NCBI RefSeq assembly: GCF_008326305.1
Contig: NZ_BIXY01000046.1
Coordinates: 1-55,086, forward strand
DNA from: Dictyobacter arantiisoli
GTDB taxonomy: Bacteria; Chloroflexota; Ktedonobacteria; Ktedonobacterales; Ktedonobacteraceae
Reading direction: 5' to 3'
Length of the DNA: 55,086 nt
Shown: positions 1 through 9,566 of the stretch, piece after piece
Layout: every line of letters starts with the position of its first letter
Position numbering within the stretch: the first letter of the stretch is position 1
Notes under the pieces: generated by a model
Seen by the model: only the letters and a program-made list of their open reading frames with translations
The model's database searches: none
What the model was told of the DNA's origin: nothing
Translations under genes and position numbers: made by a program

Positions 1-230
1 GAAAACGATCATCACCCTCCTTTTCGTGGTAGTATATCGCAGAAAGACAGGCTCCTTCTCACCCACCTCTGCAGATACGATGAGGGAAAACAGGGCCGGG
101 TCTCGATGACGGAAAACCATACACCCTGCCTGCTGACGGAGTCTGGGTACGGATCCTGGCGTGCTTGCAAGCGTTTTTTTGGGTGCACTACCATACCGCT
201 TCATGAAGAGGAATGAAGGCGAGAGGAGCC
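1..230. other. Left edge, no gene recognised
   Basis: No reading frame here resembles a protein family. A 60-codon frame on the minus strand has no ribosome site and biased, non-protein-like composition. A short GCTT/AAGC hairpin followed by seven T lies near 163-179 and could be a weak plus-strand terminator for something left of the window. Confidence 0.4.
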
Positions 231-363
231 ATCCGTAGGAACCACCCTTCACGGGTGGAGGGCCACGACGCTCTCGCACTGGCACTCCTTCCCGCCTGCT
301 CTGGTGCGGCTTTGGGGCGTGATGGCAATGCCCCTCCACCCGTGAAGGGTGGCTTCTACGGAT
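231..363. repeat. Inverted-repeat element (MITE-like), 133 bp
   Basis: The outer 32 bases on each side (231-262 and 332-363) are inverted copies with two mismatches, separated by about 69 bases. Each arm also contains its own small palindrome, CCACCC-TTCAC-GGGTGG, so each arm can fold alone and the whole can fold as one long stem. There is no ORF inside. The right arm overlaps the end of the minus-strand ORF at 356-562 and supplies its stop codon. This looks like a non-autonomous mobile element or a strong bidirectional terminator; no flanking target duplication was seen. Confidence 0.7.
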
Positions 364-562
364 GCATCGGCATTCCATGGTAACCATCTTTGTCGCGACT
401 GATCTCAAACTGCGCCGTGCCCGTGCCCGCATTCGGGATGTAGAGGAGCGTGGCAAGCCCCTGGCCGAATTCGAAGGCTGCCGACACTTCGTCGAGATTG
501 GTGAGCGGCGCTGGGGCCTGGCACAGCAACAGGCTGCCGACTGTATTCTCGACATTCATCAT
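356..562 (-). CDS. Small hypothetical protein downstream of jetD (about 68 aa)
   Basis: The family is not recognised. The frame opens one base after the jetD stop at 589, but the better start is the ATG at 562 (a second ATG follows at 559), because AGGAGAAGG lies five bases upstream of it. The product begins MMNVENTVGS, is soluble, has no transmembrane segment and ends GMPMHP. The last codons and the TAG stop (356-358) lie inside the right arm of the inverted-repeat element, so the original C-terminus may have been replaced or cut when the element arrived. Being in line with jetD and having a good ribosome site suggests co-expression with the defence operon. It could be a truncated remnant of a longer gene. 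Function unknown. Confidence 0.45.
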   Translation of the reverse strand: MMNVENTVGSLLLCQAPAPLTNLDEVSAAFEFGQGLATLLYIPNAGTGTAQFEISRDKDGYHGMPMHP

Positions 563-590
563 ACCTTCTCCTACGATGCTTTTTTTCATG

Positions 591-1964
591 CTAGTATCTT
601 GTCCTGATGTCGTTGATTAATAACGTGGTGATACCTTCCTGGTAGGCCCATGTGCCGGTGGCCTGGATGTGGGCGCTCAGGGGCGCAAATGTGCCGCTAA
701 AGTGGCCCAATTTTTGTAGATCGCTGGCACTGGCCTGGATACCACCAGCTTGTAATGCGCTGGTATACGCCTGGATATCCATCTGCCAGAGTTGGCTGCG
801 CTGTGGATGGAGCTCTAACAGATAGCTGGCGATTTGTAGCCCTTTCAGGTCGAAGTCCCCATTATAATAGATGTGTGCGCTGTCAGTATTGGTGACGAGC
901 ATTTTTATGAGTTTGATGGCAGCGAAACTCGGCCAGCCAGCAGTACAGATGATGGTGGGCCAGTGTGTACTGTTTTGTCTGCTTGCTTGCTCGGCAAGGA
1001 GGCTGGCGACCAGTTCTTCAAAGACCTGGGGATTTTCGAGTACAAAGATGGTTGGTTGGGCTGCACGACAGGTTTGCCATTGCGTGAGCTGGCTGAGCGG
1101 CAAAAGCAGGGTACGCGCTCCTGCGGCGCTGATAAGTTGATCCGTTGTCCCGGCTGGATAGGTGGCGCTGGCGAGGTTAAAGACCGCGACAGAGGATGAG
1201 ATGGTGTCGACCAGCAGGTTGGCCTCTTGATAAAGCTGTAGCTCCTGTTCACGGCCCTGTAAGCCAGCGGTCATATTTTGACCATAGAGATCGGACAGGG
1301 CCAGTAAAAAGAGCCGTCCGGCTGGTTGTGGGGCGTCGAGATAATGGGGATTCCCGCTGATGCTCTGGGCAAAGATGGCGAGGCGCATTGGCTGATCGGG
1401 TGTTGGTAGCTGGTTGATAGCTTCGGTGATACTTTTGATGAGCTTGAGTTGCTGCTGTTGTTCGTCGGAGGGGCTGTTTTTGTAGCGTGCGAAGAGCCAT
1501 GGCAGGCCATGCGATCCTTGTTGGAGCCAGCTAGCGCCACGCGTGGTATCCGATAGGGCATGTTGTATCGCCAGTAGTTGTTGATAAAATTGTGCCTGCT
1601 GGTCTGCTCTGGCTGCGCGCTGCTGAGGCCGAGTGATAAGTTCCTGTGCTGGAAAGGCTGCGACGAGCATTTCTGGCAGGGTACAGCTAAAGCCGCTGTT
1701 TTGCAGGGCTGTGTCGATATCGCGGAGCCTGACTTTGATATTGTCTGTATAAGAGGGCGGTCTGGCAAGAAAGCTTGCCAGCTCACGCCGTTCCACCTGG
1801 GTACTTGCTGTTAACACCACCTGACCCCCTACCTGTCCCTGTTCCACATATTTTTGGCGTAGTAGCTCTAGCAAGCGTGCCAGGGCGGCTTGCTGGAAAA
1901 ACGTTGCGGCACGTTCAGCACATGCAATACGCCTGGCCCGTTCGCCTGCTTCGCCAGATATCAA
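591..1964 (-). CDS. jetD: JetD: Wadjet-type nuclease subunit (DUF3323/DUF2399, TIGR02679-like)
   Basis: This is the last of four genes of an SMC-type anti-plasmid system. JetD is the DNA-cleaving subunit, related to topoisomerase VI subunit A. The C-terminal third carries the Toprim signature: Glu310 in the motif LENPQVFEEL, and Asp370 and Asp372 in GDFDLKG, which are the expected metal ligands. The N-terminal part matches the variable DUF3323 region. Length (457 aa) is normal for TIGR02679. The start is TTG at 1964, overlapping the jetC stop as TTGA; GGAGAGGAG sits just upstream inside the jetC 3' end and supports it. Overlap with jetC implies translational coupling. Key catalytic residues look intact. 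Confidence 0.88.
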   Translation of the reverse strand: MISGEAGERARRIACAERAATFFQQAALARLLELLRQKYVEQGQVGGQVVLTASTQVERRELASFLARPPSYTDNIKVRLRDIDTALQNSGFSCTLPEMLVAAFPAQELITRPQQRAARADQQAQFYQQLLAIQHALSDTTRGASWLQQGSHGLPWLFARYKNSPSDEQQQQLKLIKSITEAINQLPTPDQPMRLAIFAQSISGNPHYLDAPQPAGRLFLLALSDLYGQNMTAGLQGREQELQLYQEANLLVDTISSSVAVFNLASATYPAGTTDQLISAAGARTLLLPLSQLTQWQTCRAAQPTIFVLENPQVFEELVASLLAEQASRQNSTHWPTIICTAGWPSFAAIKLIKMLVTNTDSAHIYYNGDFDLKGLQIASYLLELHPQRSQLWQMDIQAYTSALQAGGIQASASDLQKLGHFSGTFAPLSAHIQATGTWAYQEGITTLLINDIRTRY

Positions 1965-4900
1965 TGTTGCTCCTCTCCGGTGGATAGCGCCTGTTGATCC
2001 GCTTGACGATCACTCCAGAAGGAGGCCGAGGCGGTGGCGACGGGTGAACCTTTTTCATGGATCATCAGGTAGCGGGCGCTGGCGGCGATGCGGGAGCCGG
2101 TCCCGCTAACCTGTGGCCCGGTCATGATCCATTGAAAATCCTGCGAGACCAGGAATTCCATGATGCGCCGGGTATTAGCGGCGCTGACCTTGTCAAAGGC
2201 TTCATCCAGGGAGAGCAGGCGAGGTGCGCCTGGGGCGGCATTGCGATAGAGTGCGCCCAGCGCGGCGAAGAGGGGCACATAGAGCGCGAAGAGCTGTTCC
2301 GCGCCACTTCTGGTGCCCGCCACGCGATCAGTCAGGCGCTGGCGCTGTCCGCCAATCGGTGTGACCCAGACATCGAAATGGAACCATTCGCGATAATCGA
2401 AGACTTGCTCAAGGGCCTCCATAAAGTTGGTATCGGGATGTTCCTGTTGTCTGAGGCGTACCGCTTCAATTTCTCTCCTGAAGGCACTCATCAGCGTCTC
2501 AGACTCTTCACGGGTCAGAGTCTGGGCCGACTTGCGGAGCAGGCGATACTGCTGGGCGAGATGGCTACCCAGGCGGGTCATATCATAATCGTGCGGTGGC
2601 TTCCATTGCAGGGAATAGTGCTCTCCAATCATGGGCAGGTTGCTGAGGACTTGATTGATTTCCTGTACCCATTCTTCAGCTTCGAGGATCTGACTGCGGA
2701 TCGTCTCGGCGATCTCCTGTAGCAGGAAATCCTCGAATAGCTGGCGTTCTTCCGCTCCCAGTAGCGTGCGTTGAAGCTCGATACGTTCACTCAGGATCTC
2801 CAGTAGATCAATTGGGCGGCTTCTGTTTTCGTTGAGAAAGTGGACCTGTCCCTGATCATCCATGTCGGGTCCATATTCGAGCAAGATTGATTGTTCGTGA
2901 TTGAAAGTACGCGAGAGCGCGCTGTAGGCTTCACGGTATTCATTTTCGAGGGGGTCTTTGCGTGCGGCGGCCTCGCTCTCGCGCTGGATCTCTCCCAATA
3001 GTTGTTGAGCGGCTTGCATAGAGTTCTTATTTTCATCAGTGATCGCTTGCAGGATGTGCAGCAGTTGTTCGACAGGATACGCGTTCAGGCTGGCTGATAG
3101 ATAGCTTTGTTTCTCCTGACGGCTCTGTTGGGCAAGCTCTAATTGTTCCTCGAACTCGCTGAGCGTGGTAGAGAGATTGTTGAGGCGTTCGTCGATGCGG
3201 GTATGGTTGAGCCGCGCCGTTTCGAGTTCGCTGCTAAGGATGTTGAGGCGTTCACGTAAGCGATGCAGGCGTTCGCTCAGCTCCTCTGCATCAGCGGCAG
3301 CGGCGATCTGTTGGAGTTCGCTCTGTTCCGCCTGGATCTGTAGTGCCTGCGTGCGTACGCGTTCATAGAGGCTGCTGACATTGCTGGCATTGGCCTCGGC
3401 CCGCTCCAGGGCTGCCCGTTCGCTGTGATATTCACGCCAGATGTGCCCGATGGCATTGAGCTGATTGAGGACGGTCTGGGCCTGATTTTTTAAGCGAATC
3501 ATAGCGAGGAGCGCGATCTGGATGCGTCTGGGATCGCTGATTAGCGCATGGTTGCCTTCGCTGCTCTGTTCCAGTTTTACCAGCAGCGCATTGTAGCGTT
3601 GCCGCAACTCTTGCGTTTGTTGGTGGGCTTTTTGATATTTTTCGCGGCTATTTTCCAATGTCAGGCGTGTCTGCGTCAGTTCGGGATAGGATGTTTCCAG
3701 GCCGCTCTGTGAGAAGAGCTTGCGCAGTTGAGATTGTTGGGTCTGGATCTGTTCTATCTGTTGTTCATAGGCGATCAGCCGGGTGATGATCTCGTTTAAA
3801 TCGGCTTCCAGCCGGGCTTTGTGGATATCGAGAGCGGCGATTTCGCGCTGGCGCGCCCGGATACGCGTCGCCTGTCCAATATATTTTGCCAGACCTGGAC
3901 CAGCCTGTCCTTTCAATAAACCGTGCGTCCACTGTCCAGAGTCGTCTAGATGGAAGTTACCCTCCGTGGTTGAACCCGTGGCGTATTGGAGCACTTTGAG
4001 CAGGTGATCGGTAAGCATTTCCCAGTGTGTGATATCGGCGCGGCCGGATAAGGCGGGATCAAGGCGGAGCAATTGCCGCTGATTGCCAGCTGGATGGTTG
4101 TTCTCCGCATATTTGTGTTGGATAGTGAGCAGGTCCAGGCGGCTATCGCTGAGCCCCTCGGCACTTAATAGACTGTCCGCCTGGGATATCTGAGTGGGGG
4201 ATATCACCAACGCATCAAGGAGTCCAGCATCTTCTAATGCTTGCTCGACATGACCGGCATCCACTTCGGACGTTCCGGGAACGAAGTCGAGGAGGGCATA
4301 GAGAGGGATGGCTGTGATGCCGTGCTGACTGAGGCTGGCGCGGGCCTGCTGGCGGCGTTCCGAACTGGTGGGCGTGTATTCTGGTTCAGCCAGCTTTTGC
4401 TGATAGCGTTCCTGGAAGGCAGCGATTTCTTGTTGTTTGCCACCGACCAGCATCTGAAGCTCACTGAGTTCGCCCTGTGCCGTGTCCAGTGCTTCAGCCA
4501 GATCATTTTCGAGCGTCTCAATCAACGTGCGATAGGCTGTCAGGGCAGTGGAAATCTGCGCGACAGCGATCTGTGTGGAGGTCTCTTCTTCATCGCGAGC
4601 CTCTTCGGTCGAGCTATCAATCTCGGCCAGCATTTCGGAGAGTCTCTCGTCAGTGATAAAGGGGATGAGCAGATTATGGAGTGTCTGGCAGGCTGTTTCA
4701 CAGCGATCCCATGCATCCTGGAAGTGCCGTCGGGCCTCATCGAGTTCCTGGAAACGGGTGCCCTCCAGATTGCGGGCGTTTTGGACCTGCGCATCGAGTT
4801 TCTCGCCCTGTTTCTGGAGGTCTTCCAGCCGTTGCAGCCAGTGAATACGCTCCTCCGTGATTTCTCCGCTCAGTGTGTGCAAAGCTCTAGGAATCTCTGG

Positions 4901-6388
4901 CGCATGCTGAGATTCCGCTGTGCAGGCGGCGAGTTGCTGTTGAGCTTCATCTAATTGAAAGACTGCCAGTTCCCACCAGGCTTCATCGCGAGCGATCGTG
5001 GTCAGGGTTTGTAACTGGCGTTGATTATCCATGTTAAGTTGCTCAAAGTGGGTCTGTTGTTGTGCGAGATGCGTGCTGATTTCGCGAATGGATTGTTGCG
5101 CGGCGGCACGATTTTGTTCCTGGAGCTTGAGCTGAATCTCGATTTCCTGGAGACGTTCACGCACCGCTGTCAATTGGGTTGCTACCTGTAATCCTTCGCT
5201 GGCTTCCAGGGCATTGATCTGTCCGCTGACCTGCGATTGTTCAGTTTTTCGCTCCTCGATCAGGTCAGCGGCCTGGGTAAGGTCATTGCTGGCGTTACGT
5301 AGATCGCGACGCAGGCGATTGACACGTTGTAGGATCGCGTCTTCAGCCAGTTGTGCGACTATATATTCGCAGGCCGCCAGACGGGTGCGGGCCAGTGCCA
5401 GTTGTTGACGGCTGCCATGAATACGGTCGGCAGAATTATAGGCTTCTTGAATATGTTCAATCTCATTCTGGATCGCGTCGATGCGTTCGATTGTGCCGAT
5501 GACGCGTGAGGTGGTTTCACCAGGAATCTTGCGCAGCGACATTTTCAAATAGTCATGCACACGTGAAAAGTTCAGTTCAGTACTTAGATTCGGTCGGCGC
5601 AGCACCAGCAACAGATTGATAAGCTTTTCAAAGTCTTTGATATCCTCATAACCAAAGACATAGCGTGCCACCTGTCGTTCATAATCTGCCTGTGAATCGC
5701 AGATAATGCCATGGCCTTCCATAACCTGCTTAAAGCGCAAGTGATCGTACGCACGCTGCTCATGGTGATTCCCGGTTTCATAGACCGTGTCCAGTTCATG
5801 GCCCAGTCGTGAACCGTCCGTGATCAAGAAGCGCAGGGGGCGGATACGTTCTGTCGTATTCGCGTTGCCAGCAATGCTCACCCCGATGGTCAAAAAGCGC
5901 GTCGAGATCCGATCTCCATTTTCCCAGCGCTGGCGTATCTCCGGGGCGATAGGAGGATGTTCATCGTCGCACCATTCAAATTCCAGGGCGATATAGGCAG
6001 TGCGGCGTTCGTGGCTAAAGGGCGTGGCTGATTCGGTACCACCAAGCACATAATATTCGATCCGTCGTTCTCGTCCACCAAAGGTATCCAGACGATTGGG
6101 GCGCAGATCGCCATCCAGGCCAAGGGGCAGGGCGGCTGTCAGGACGGTTGATTTGCCGCTGGCATTTTCGCCAGCCAGAAAGACACGTCCGTGGGGAATC
6201 TCGAATTCCTGTCGCCCATAAAGCCAGAAATTTGTCAGGATGATACGGCGCAGGCGATAGCCCTTCGGGCCGCCATCCAGAGCTTGAAGCATAGTGACGA
6301 AGGTGGTGATTTGCGCCTCGGCGCTGGTAGCCCGGCTGCCATTGCTGCCGGGTGCCTGAGCTACAAAATCCTCAAATGTTTTTTGCAT
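1961..6388 (-). CDS. jetC: JetC: SMC-like ATPase of Wadjet-type system (TIGR02680-like)
   Basis: This is an MksB/SMC-like motor that extrudes DNA loops for the JetABCD complex. Residues 45-81 form the N-terminal ATPase lobe with Walker A GENASGKST (Lys79). Long heptad-rich coiled coils fill most of residues 290-1200, interrupted near 640-870 by a hinge-like globular part. That part carries the GLLKG...YIGQATRIRARQRE stretch typical of TIGR02680. The C-terminal lobe has the signature SGAEQLFALYVPLF and Walker B LLSLDEAF followed by the D-loop. At 1475 aa it is full length. It starts with ATG 71 bases after jetB and overlaps jetD by four bases. All ATPase motifs are present, so it should be active. 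Confidence 0.92.
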   Translation of the reverse strand: MQKTFEDFVAQAPGSNGSRATSAEAQITTFVTMLQALDGGPKGYRLRRIILTNFWLYGRQEFEIPHGRVFLAGENASGKSTVLTAALPLGLDGDLRPNRLDTFGGRERRIEYYVLGGTESATPFSHERRTAYIALEFEWCDDEHPPIAPEIRQRWENGDRISTRFLTIGVSIAGNANTTERIRPLRFLITDGSRLGHELDTVYETGNHHEQRAYDHLRFKQVMEGHGIICDSQADYERQVARYVFGYEDIKDFEKLINLLLVLRRPNLSTELNFSRVHDYLKMSLRKIPGETTSRVIGTIERIDAIQNEIEHIQEAYNSADRIHGSRQQLALARTRLAACEYIVAQLAEDAILQRVNRLRRDLRNASNDLTQAADLIEERKTEQSQVSGQINALEASEGLQVATQLTAVRERLQEIEIQLKLQEQNRAAAQQSIREISTHLAQQQTHFEQLNMDNQRQLQTLTTIARDEAWWELAVFQLDEAQQQLAACTAESQHAPEIPRALHTLSGEITEERIHWLQRLEDLQKQGEKLDAQVQNARNLEGTRFQELDEARRHFQDAWDRCETACQTLHNLLIPFITDERLSEMLAEIDSSTEEARDEEETSTQIAVAQISTALTAYRTLIETLENDLAEALDTAQGELSELQMLVGGKQQEIAAFQERYQQKLAEPEYTPTSSERRQQARASLSQHGITAIPLYALLDFVPGTSEVDAGHVEQALEDAGLLDALVISPTQISQADSLLSAEGLSDSRLDLLTIQHKYAENNHPAGNQRQLLRLDPALSGRADITHWEMLTDHLLKVLQYATGSTTEGNFHLDDSGQWTHGLLKGQAGPGLAKYIGQATRIRARQREIAALDIHKARLEADLNEIITRLIAYEQQIEQIQTQQSQLRKLFSQSGLETSYPELTQTRLTLENSREKYQKAHQQTQELRQRYNALLVKLEQSSEGNHALISDPRRIQIALLAMIRLKNQAQTVLNQLNAIGHIWREYHSERAALERAEANASNVSSLYERVRTQALQIQAEQSELQQIAAAADAEELSERLHRLRERLNILSSELETARLNHTRIDERLNNLSTTLSEFEEQLELAQQSRQEKQSYLSASLNAYPVEQLLHILQAITDENKNSMQAAQQLLGEIQRESEAAARKDPLENEYREAYSALSRTFNHEQSILLEYGPDMDDQGQVHFLNENRSRPIDLLEILSERIELQRTLLGAEERQLFEDFLLQEIAETIRSQILEAEEWVQEINQVLSNLPMIGEHYSLQWKPPHDYDMTRLGSHLAQQYRLLRKSAQTLTREESETLMSAFRREIEAVRLRQQEHPDTNFMEALEQVFDYREWFHFDVWVTPIGGQRQRLTDRVAGTRSGAEQLFALYVPLFAALGALYRNAAPGAPRLLSLDEAFDKVSAANTRRIMEFLVSQDFQWIMTGPQVSGTGSRIAASARYLMIHEKGSPVATASASFWSDRQADQQALSTGEEQH

Positions 6389-6459
6389 CTATCTTATCTA
6401 TCCTTGTCTTATCTCAGTGAAGTATCCCTAAACTACCTATGTGCTATCCGCTTAAAGCT

Positions 6460-7827
6460 CTAATGGGCCTGAGGCGCCTGATCTTTTTTTCGTTTTGTGT
6501 TTGCCTTGTTGCGCGTACGGGGATTACTCTTTTCCTGTTCTTCAAATTTATCGTAGCTGGCTTTAAAGCGAGCCGCCGTTGGGAGGATGAGCAGGTGTCC
6601 ACTGGCATCTGGTCCGCGCATTACGCCAAGCTGACGCATTTTGCGATAGACATCGTTCAGCAGGCTTTGGGCGCTTTTATGGCGCGCCTCATTGCCCCAA
6701 TTTTCTCCATATCGTTCACGTACCGCATCAAAAAGCTGGACCATATCCTCGGTGGCGACGACGACACAACCATAGGAGTCGGGCGTATTCCATGTGCCGC
6801 TGCGAACCTGTTCGCGCAACGCGTTACAGAGCAAGAGAGCGATTTGATCGTTGCTTCCATAGGGTGTGAGCAGGTTTACCGGGCCGCTGGAGCTACCAGC
6901 CGGGCGCACAATACAGGCGTAGTCGCGCTGAAGATCTAAGAGCCAGCCAAAAGTATTCAAGAGTTCTTCTGCGATCTGTGAGCTTTGCTGTTGCAGGGCA
7001 TGAAAGGCTACTGGATCATCAAATTTACAGAAGGCCGGACCAAGCAAGAGGACGCGCCAGGCACGCGCCAGCGGTTGTGTCGTATCATTTTCGGCGATGT
7101 ACGTCGGTTGGATGCTTGTATGTGGATCATTGAGTCGTTGGGCCACTTGCGTCACGCGCCGGGCATCCAACGAGGAAACGAGCGAGCGTGCAATATCAGT
7201 AAATTCATACAGCACATCGGCATCGGGGGATTGTTCCACCCATTCACGCGTCTGTCCATCCACCAGTTGTAGTCCTCCCAACCCTTCAAGATAGTTCAAC
7301 GCCCGCTGAATGCTATAGCGATCCCCGGGGCGGCGAAAATCGAATGGCTCATTGCCTTCCGCCTCCTGAGCCGATTGCTCTTGAATTTGTTCCGCCAGGT
7401 GTGAGAGCAGAAATTGCTGATCATTGCCGCGTCCACTTAGCTGACGCTGTTCGGCATACCAGAGAATCCAGGTCAGGCAGGCAAAGTCACGTGGCTCTTT
7501 GATGCGTTCATAGAGATAGCCCGGCGTGGTTGTGCTCAGAGTGCGAATCAAGCGCATCACCGTGCTGCTACGCTGAATGCGCCAGCCTGTATGTCGATCA
7601 TGCCAGCTTTGCAAACGATGATAATGATGTTGGACCAGGCGAAAATGATCTCCTTGTGTGGAGAGCAAGACCCTGTGTTCCAGCAGCGTCACATGTGCTT
7701 TAATGATATCGCTGCTGGCTGGCTGTGTATTATCCCTGGCAAGCATGGTACGTTGGCTTGTGATTGGTTCCTGCGCTAACTCTTCTTGTTGTATTGCCTG
7801 AACTTCCTGTGGCACTTGTTCGACCAT
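6460..7827 (-). CDS. jetB: JetB: Wadjet-type kite subunit (DUF2398, TIGR02678-like)
   Basis: This small accessory subunit of the Wadjet complex is thought to act like the kite (MksE) subunit bridging the kleisin-like JetA and the SMC arms. The protein (455 aa) has the winged-helix-rich, motif-poor composition of DUF2398. Recognisable stretches include TRHAPTGxx-like basic segments in the middle, and a Lys/Arg-rich C-terminal tail of about 25 residues. The frame is open to a TTG at 7833, but ATG at 7827 is chosen because GAGAGG lies seven bases upstream of it and directly abuts the TTG. It sits between jetA (54-base gap) and jetC (71-base gap). The family call rests on gene order and overall similarity more than on catalytic residues. 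Confidence 0.82.
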   Translation of the reverse strand: MVEQVPQEVQAIQQEELAQEPITSQRTMLARDNTQPASSDIIKAHVTLLEHRVLLSTQGDHFRLVQHHYHRLQSWHDRHTGWRIQRSSTVMRLIRTLSTTTPGYLYERIKEPRDFACLTWILWYAEQRQLSGRGNDQQFLLSHLAEQIQEQSAQEAEGNEPFDFRRPGDRYSIQRALNYLEGLGGLQLVDGQTREWVEQSPDADVLYEFTDIARSLVSSLDARRVTQVAQRLNDPHTSIQPTYIAENDTTQPLARAWRVLLLGPAFCKFDDPVAFHALQQQSSQIAEELLNTFGWLLDLQRDYACIVRPAGSSSGPVNLLTPYGSNDQIALLLCNALREQVRSGTWNTPDSYGCVVVATEDMVQLFDAVRERYGENWGNEARHKSAQSLLNDVYRKMRQLGVMRGPDASGHLLILPTAARFKASYDKFEEQEKSNPRTRNKANTKRKKDQAPQAH

Positions 7828-7880
7828 TCCCAATCCTCTCTACGTCTGTGTCCTGTAACTGTGGAGCTAAATGGCTAAAT

Positions 7881-9509
7881 TTATTCTATCTGCCCGTCTT
7901 GTTCTGGCACATAGCTGTCGGGCCGCGTTGTACCGGCGCGTCGTTCCAGAAGGTAACGCGGCAGAAACACCAGGCCATCAGTGGCCTGGAGGAGCGTATA
8001 GGTGGTTTCACGTGGATTGAGCAGTACCACGACACTGTTATCCGGGGCGCGAAATTGCTGTTCATGATGGCTCAGGCAGCTATCGATCACTTCCAGGAGC
8101 AGATCGCGCATGGCTGGTTCTAGGATGGGCTGTGCGCCGATGTCGAGTTGGGTTGAGGAGAAAAGGCGTGCGAAATATTCGCGTTGTTCCTGGATTTTTT
8201 GTTCATACTGCACAATCAAATGGCGGATAATGGTGCGATTATCAATGATGGGATCTTCATGCGGCAGTTCGTTGCGTCCCGCGCGATTGACTGGTCGCAG
8301 ATAGAGTATTTTACGAGGATCATCCAGCCAGGCCGAGGTTTGATCCTGTTGATAGCTATCGCTGGGTGTTCCGGCCAGCCCTTCTGGGAGATGCATGGGG
8401 AGCTGATTGGCAAAGGCGAGAGCAAAGAGCTGTTGCGCCGTCTCGCCATCCCGGGCGCGCAGGAGTTGATGGGCCAGGGTATTAAGCTGATTGGCATAGT
8501 TGGCATTTGGACGGGCCGCCGCAGCCAGGGCTGCCGCACGCCGAACCACCTTATCCACCTCGGCCAGCGCATTGCGACGGAATGAATCGGCGTTTTTGCC
8601 TGGTGCAAACCAGAGTACCAGCGCATCCATCTGATGGCGAGCATCCTGTTCTATCTCTTCAAGCGGGCGCATCTGTTCCATGTTGAGAGCGGGTGGATCA
8701 AGATGGGCGGCGATGATGCTGATCAGGCGTTCTTGCTGGCCTGAGACATGCCATACGCGTATCTGCTCGCGAATGCGGGGACCATAGTGGGTCAGTGCCT
8801 GTGCGAAACCATGCACATAGGCCACCACAGCCGCTTTATACTGTTGATAGGCCTCAATTTCAGGCTTGCTGAGTTGCGAGGCACTGATCATATTTGCCAG
8901 ATACTGGGCGGCTTCCCGCGCCATCGTATTCCAGATCTCAAAGGCGCGCTGCCATTCCTCTGCCAGCTCTCGCGTCTGAGTGGTTGTCAGGGACGCTGCT
9001 GGCAATTGTAGGGTCTCGTCAACGCGTTGTAAGGCTTGCCAGAGTCGATCCAGATCACCCTGGCGCAGAGAACCACTGGCGGCGTTTGCACGCGCCTGCT
9101 CGGCCAGAAACGTCTCGATAGACATTGCTTCAGGGGTAGCCTGATAGAGCAAGGCAGGCGAAAGGAAACTGGCGATAGAGGTAGCACGACTTGAATCGTA
9201 AATAGTGGTCACATTGCCCCATTCTTTCAGGGCCGTCAGATCATTCTGACATTGTTCAAGTGTATAAGTAGGGTCAAGCTGCTCGCGTACCGCATCCCGC
9301 ACCTCGTGGGCTGTCAACTGGTAGCGATAGAGATTACGATGGCTGTGCCAGAAGGTGCGCATGATATGGCGATACCAGTTGACACGATTCGATGAAACCA
9401 GATAACTGAATATGGGCAATCTGTCGGTAAGATTAAATGCTGTTGTGGATATATTGTTTTCTGCCGTAATATCTATAGTTGACAAATCTCTAAACGCCCT
9501 TTCCACCAT
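7881..9509 (-). CDS. jetA: JetA: Wadjet-type kleisin-like subunit (DUF2397, TIGR02677-like)
   Basis: This is the first gene of the defence operon. JetA is the kleisin-like (MksF) subunit that connects the heads of JetC dimers. The N-terminal 30-60 residues contain the family hallmark LPIFSYLVSSNRVNWYRHIMRTF followed in the family by a helical region; the rest is all-helical with a conserved central segment. Length is 542 aa, slightly longer than usual. The start is ATG at 9509; its ribosome site (TAGG) is weak and very close, so a start a few codons away is possible. A candidate promoter lies about 60 bases upstream. The A-B-C-D order is the standard one for this system. Confidence 0.85.
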   Translation of the reverse strand: MVERAFRDLSTIDITAENNISTTAFNLTDRLPIFSYLVSSNRVNWYRHIMRTFWHSHRNLYRYQLTAHEVRDAVREQLDPTYTLEQCQNDLTALKEWGNVTTIYDSSRATSIASFLSPALLYQATPEAMSIETFLAEQARANAASGSLRQGDLDRLWQALQRVDETLQLPAASLTTTQTRELAEEWQRAFEIWNTMAREAAQYLANMISASQLSKPEIEAYQQYKAAVVAYVHGFAQALTHYGPRIREQIRVWHVSGQQERLISIIAAHLDPPALNMEQMRPLEEIEQDARHQMDALVLWFAPGKNADSFRRNALAEVDKVVRRAAALAAAARPNANYANQLNTLAHQLLRARDGETAQQLFALAFANQLPMHLPEGLAGTPSDSYQQDQTSAWLDDPRKILYLRPVNRAGRNELPHEDPIIDNRTIIRHLIVQYEQKIQEQREYFARLFSSTQLDIGAQPILEPAMRDLLLEVIDSCLSHHEQQFRAPDNSVVVLLNPRETTYTLLQATDGLVFLPRYLLERRAGTTRPDSYVPEQDGQIE

Positions 9510-9566
9510 CCTATATTATTATTGCCGTGCCGCTGTGCTTATCCAGGCTAACCATCTTGAAGCCTT

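Noticed and set aside
231-363. IS200/IS605-type insertion ends
   Set aside because: Hairpins are present, but no TnpA/TnpB-like gene, and the two arms are inverted to each other, unlike the unlinked ends of IS605.
2057-2722. Long plus-strand frames inside jetC (also 4241-4954)
   Set aside because: They are shadows opposite the 1475-aa ATPase gene, which has all its motifs.
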